A DNA stretch of 23,151 bases, from IMG/VR virus record IMGVR_UViG_3300046318_000397, positions 1-23,151 of that record. The stretch is one strand, 5' to 3'. The translations under genes and the position numbers were made by a program. This document shows, in pieces, positions 20,812-23,151 of this stretch (position 1 is its first letter; the number at the start of each line of letters is the position of its first letter). Source of the stretch: a virus. Under the pieces are notes generated by a model, which was not told where the DNA came from, searched no databases, and was given only the letters and a program-made list of their open reading frames with translations.

Positions 20812-22468
20812 AACTCGTCACAAGTGGCACTGCCCCAAGGTTTGTCCAGCTTCCGGCGGTCCCGCGCAAAAGACAAGCAGTCAGCAAGTACACAAGCGAA
20901 AAGTGGTAGTGATCTTCGTGGTTGGTTTTTTTCCAGACGTACGTTAGCTCATCTCTAACGAACTCTTGCGCACGTTTTAGCGATAGCATCTGTGATGTAA
21001 ACTTTGCATCGTCGCCGGCCTTGTGAATTACTATTTTTCGCTCCTTAAAGAGTGAAAGTACCTTATCAAGCATCGCCGTGCGGGCAATCTTTACCATGCG
21101 TAAATTCAGCTTCCCTTCTTCCTTGTCCGCTTCCTTTTGGTGGCTGGTGAACAACTCAGGGTTCTTAGAACTGGAGAACATAGCACCCCATGCGCGTGGG
21201 TCGTAATCTGTGATCTTAGTTATCAAGTGTGTTTCCGGTTGTGTATCATGCACACTCACCACCACCTTGAACTGAGCACACAATTCTCGCCTACGCATCT
21301 CAAATGTAGAGAGTGGTACAGCCTCTCGGTGTACCGTTAGCAGTGTGCCGTCCGCTGTCAACCTGCCGATAGTCACATGACATAGTTGACCCATGTCGGC
21401 TCCAAGACAGTGTATATCAGTTGAATCTAGCGGGCTATCTACAAGAGCAGCCTCCACGTCCTTCAAAGTAATCTGCTCGTTCTCCTCCTCTGCCACTTCT
21501 CCCAAGCACTGGTTTAGGAATTCTGAGCGCTTAGTAAACTCCGTGCTTACCCTCACAAAATAGCTCGGTTTTAGCACTTCACAGGCTGTTGCGGGGCTGA
21601 TGTAGTAAGTGTGCGCCTCGTAATTATCATTATCATTTTCACAAACCCACTCCATGCTGGTCTCTCGCAAAACAGGGTCTCTGCCGCACTCTGGACAGTT
21701 CCACCGAGCCTTTTGCCAAGCAATGTCCTTGATGGAGGTGGCAGTGATGTCAGTCATATCCCCAAGAAATCCGGGAATCACGATGTCAGTGTGAAAGCTT
21801 GGCATCCACAAGTGGCTGCAGCAGCCACACTTCGCCATGTGCCGGTAGCGTTTAGAAGTTTCTGCTTCCTTGCTGATACCAAGCCCTCCTATTGTCGGGG
21901 TAGAGAACTGCTTGACAATTTGGAGTTGGGATGCCTGTAGGCGAGACCGAAACTGTTTTACAGTATCAGCGTCGCACCTGTCTAATTCATCTAAAACAAG
22001 GCAGTCAGCACTGATGGACAAGGCTGCGGTCTCACTCTTGGTGCCGCGTGTAAATAGGAAATTTTTTCCTATTTTCTTGAGTTCTACGCTATCTACGTCA
22101 CGGTCTACCATCCTACGCAATGCAGGCGACTCGTTTATAAGTGGATTGACTTTTGTAGTGGTGAGTTTACTTGCATCCCCAGAACTAGGCAGGCCGTAGA
22201 TTACATTAAACTTTGGCTGAGTGGCCATTCCGGCCAAGAAATAGGCGATAGTTGAGGTTGTAGCCCCGATTTGAGCCAGTTTTACAATGTTTGTCGCCCT
22301 ACTTGTGTCGTTTACGATGGCTTTTTGGAACTGATAGCCGTTCTTGAAGGACATGCGGCGACCTTCCAAGTAGATGTTTTTCTCGATGTAATCTGACAAA
22401 TTGTGCAGGTGATACCTGTTGGACACATCATCCACAAGCCTTTGGAAGTGTTCTGTGGCCAAGGTCAT
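20795..22468 (-). CDS. Terminase large subunit, GpA family
   Basis: This 557-residue packaging ATPase/nuclease docks on the portal, pumps DNA and cuts it. The ATPase part has a deviant Walker A, KLAQIGATTSTIAY (63-76), with the Lys at the front as in lambda gpA, and Walker B LVLDELDRCD (157-166). A Cys cluster (C214, C216, C217; C258, C261) suggests a zinc ribbon. The nuclease part has LGADMGQ (D358), VSVHDTQPET (D408) and NHEDHYHFSLVYL (D519) as likely metal ligands. The ATG at 22468 overlaps the previous gene by four bases (22465-22468). The gpW-like joining protein usually next in lambda-type phages is not seen; the HNH gene occupies that slot. Confidence 0.93.
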   Translation of the reverse strand: MTLATEHFQRLVDDVSNRYHLHNLSDYIEKNIYLEGRRMSFKNGYQFQKAIVNDTSRATNIVKLAQIGATTSTIAYFLAGMATQPKFNVIYGLPSSGDASKLTTTKVNPLINESPALRRMVDRDVDSVELKKIGKNFLFTRGTKSETAALSISADCLVLDELDRCDADTVKQFRSRLQASQLQIVKQFSTPTIGGLGISKEAETSKRYRHMAKCGCCSHLWMPSFHTDIVIPGFLGDMTDITATSIKDIAWQKARWNCPECGRDPVLRETSMEWVCENDNDNYEAHTYYISPATACEVLKPSYFVRVSTEFTKRSEFLNQCLGEVAEEENEQITLKDVEAALVDSPLDSTDIHCLGADMGQLCHVTIGRLTADGTLLTVHREAVPLSTFEMRRRELCAQFKVVVSVHDTQPETHLITKITDYDPRAWGAMFSSSKNPELFTSHQKEADKEEGKLNLRMVKIARTAMLDKVLSLFKERKIVIHKAGDDAKFTSQMLSLKRAQEFVRDELTYVWKKTNHEDHYHFSLVYLLTACLLRGTAGSWTNLGAVPLVTSFAVRK

Positions 22469-22806
22469 AGCTTCAACGCCCCCTTGTACGTGTCAAAAAA
22501 CTCTTGCTGCAGTTCTGGGAACTGTTTTAAGCTGTGGCTAAGTGCCATTTCTACACGTTTTATCTCTTCCAGCGTGTGTAAATCACTCTGCAACTTCACA
22601 AGTTGGGAGATGACTGACCCGATAGCATTCAAGGCTTGTACCCTGTAATTCAAGGGCTCGTCTGAAATTTCTGCATCCTGCAGCATGTCCTTGGCCTTTT
22701 GGTACTGGAGCAGAAGCTCAGCATGCAGGTCAAGTGGGCCGTCTTTGGTCTCTGGTGGGGGAGGTGCGGCCTTCTTTTGCGCGTAGATTTCGTCAAGACT
22801 GGCCAT
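22465..22806 (-). CDS. Small helical protein, candidate terminase small subunit
   Basis: This is a 113-residue protein starting MASLDEIYAQKKAAPPPPET. A Pro/Lys-rich head of about 25 residues is followed by continuous helix (LDLHAELLLQYQKAKDMLQD, then VISQLVKLQSDLHTLEEIKR), ending FFDTYKGALKL. There is no DNA-binding motif I can see, but the helical hairpin pattern and the position directly before the terminase large subunit, with a four-base stop/start overlap, suggest the oligomerisation part of a small terminase. It overlaps the upstream helix-turn-helix gene by 14 bases. A different packaging or regulatory role is possible. Confidence 0.62.
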   Translation of the reverse strand: MASLDEIYAQKKAAPPPPETKDGPLDLHAELLLQYQKAKDMLQDAEISDEPLNYRVQALNAIGSVISQLVKLQSDLHTLEEIKRVEMALSHSLKQFPELQQEFFDTYKGALKL

Positions 22807-23101
22807 TTTTGTAATCTTTCAAGCGTCGGAAGAAGGTTCTGGGGCTGGTGAAGGACAGGGCTGCGGCCTGCTTCGCTGAAATCCCCTGTGACAAATACTG
22901 TGCCACGATTTGATTTTGGAACTCGATGCGCGTTTTGCGTAGGAGTTTGGGGTCCCGTCTGGGTGCGCGGGCGGGCAAGCTCTTGCCTACCCATGATTCC
23001 GAGTAACCGAGGTCCTTGGCGAGCTGGCGCACGGTCAAGGTTCGATGGTACAGCGCGTCTAGCTGTTCGGGTGTGACGAGTTGGGCGAGGGTCTTACGCA
23101 T
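22793..23101 (-). CDS. Small helix-turn-helix protein
   Basis: This is a 102-residue, very basic protein starting MRKTLAQLVTPEQLDALYHR. It shows two helix-turn-helix-like segments, residues about 22-40 (LTVRQLAKDLGYSESWVGKS) and about 74-94 (ISAKQAAALSFTSPRTFFRR). The basic linker is ARAPRRDPKLLRKTR. It may recognise the packaging site as the DNA-binding part of a small terminase, or regulate the late genes. The ribosome binding site is not evident. TACAAT on the minus strand at 23139-23134 could be a -10 element, but the matching -35 would be outside the window. Confidence 0.66.
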   Translation of the reverse strand: MRKTLAQLVTPEQLDALYHRTLTVRQLAKDLGYSESWVGKSLPARAPRRDPKLLRKTRIEFQNQIVAQYLSQGISAKQAAALSFTSPRTFFRRLKDYKNGQS

Positions 23102-23151
23102 GTTGGGGTTCTTGTTGGTGTCGTTGTGGCAGCATTGTACAGGGTTTGGGG

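Noticed and set aside
1-23151. CRISPR array, tRNA, integrase or attachment site
   Set aside because: No spaced repeat array, cloverleaf-like sequence, recombinase motif or direct-repeat pair bounding a segment was seen on reading either strand.

Overview
The window is the structural (head and tail) half of a tailed double-stranded DNA bacteriophage, free or integrated. Siphovirus morphology is inferred from a tape-measure gene, a tail-tube gene and a frameshifted tail-chaperone pair, with no sheath gene seen. Almost every gene reads leftward on the minus strand, in the order terminase -> portal -> protease/scaffold -> decoration -> major capsid -> connector/completion -> tail tube -> tail chaperones -> tape measure. 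The terminase (GpA-type), S49 protease with nested scaffold, decoration protein and capsid follow the plan of lambda. No integrase, repressor, tRNA, lysis or replication gene lies in the window, so lifestyle cannot be read. The host is not determined; a Gram-negative proteobacterium is a loose inference from the lambda-like head genes, base composition and AGGAG-type ribosome binding sites.

Right end (23101-18501, read right to left): a small helix-turn-helix protein, a small helical protein (together the terminase small-subunit candidates), the terminase large subunit, a free-standing HNH-type mobile gene with its own candidate promoter and leader hairpin, and the portal protein.

Middle (18458-11645): nine consecutive genes that look like virion appendages: an Ig-like/BppU-like protein, a collagen-like mini-protein, two related small fibre proteins, a small helical protein, a 293-residue Ala-rich coiled coil, a 59-residue zinc-ribbon protein, a 1026-residue beta-rich protein, a 103-residue protein and a jelly-roll-like protein follow one another. 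This block separates the portal from the protease, where lambda has nothing. It is the most unusual architectural feature here and may encode capsid fibres or another surface decoration.

Left half (11634-1): the S49 protease with an internally initiated scaffold (Nu3-like), decoration protein, major capsid protein, a 67-residue protein, an oppositely oriented HNH/AP2 homing-endonuclease-like gene ending at a shared bidirectional terminator, head-tail connector, stopper-like protein, gp10-like tail completion protein, tail terminator-like protein, tail tube gene (own candidate promoter, strong terminator), tail chaperone gene with an A AAA AAC slippery site giving a -1 fusion, and the tape measure gene, which runs off the left edge. 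The tape measure contains a nearly perfect 45-codon tandem duplication and begins at a ribosome binding site buried in a hairpin.
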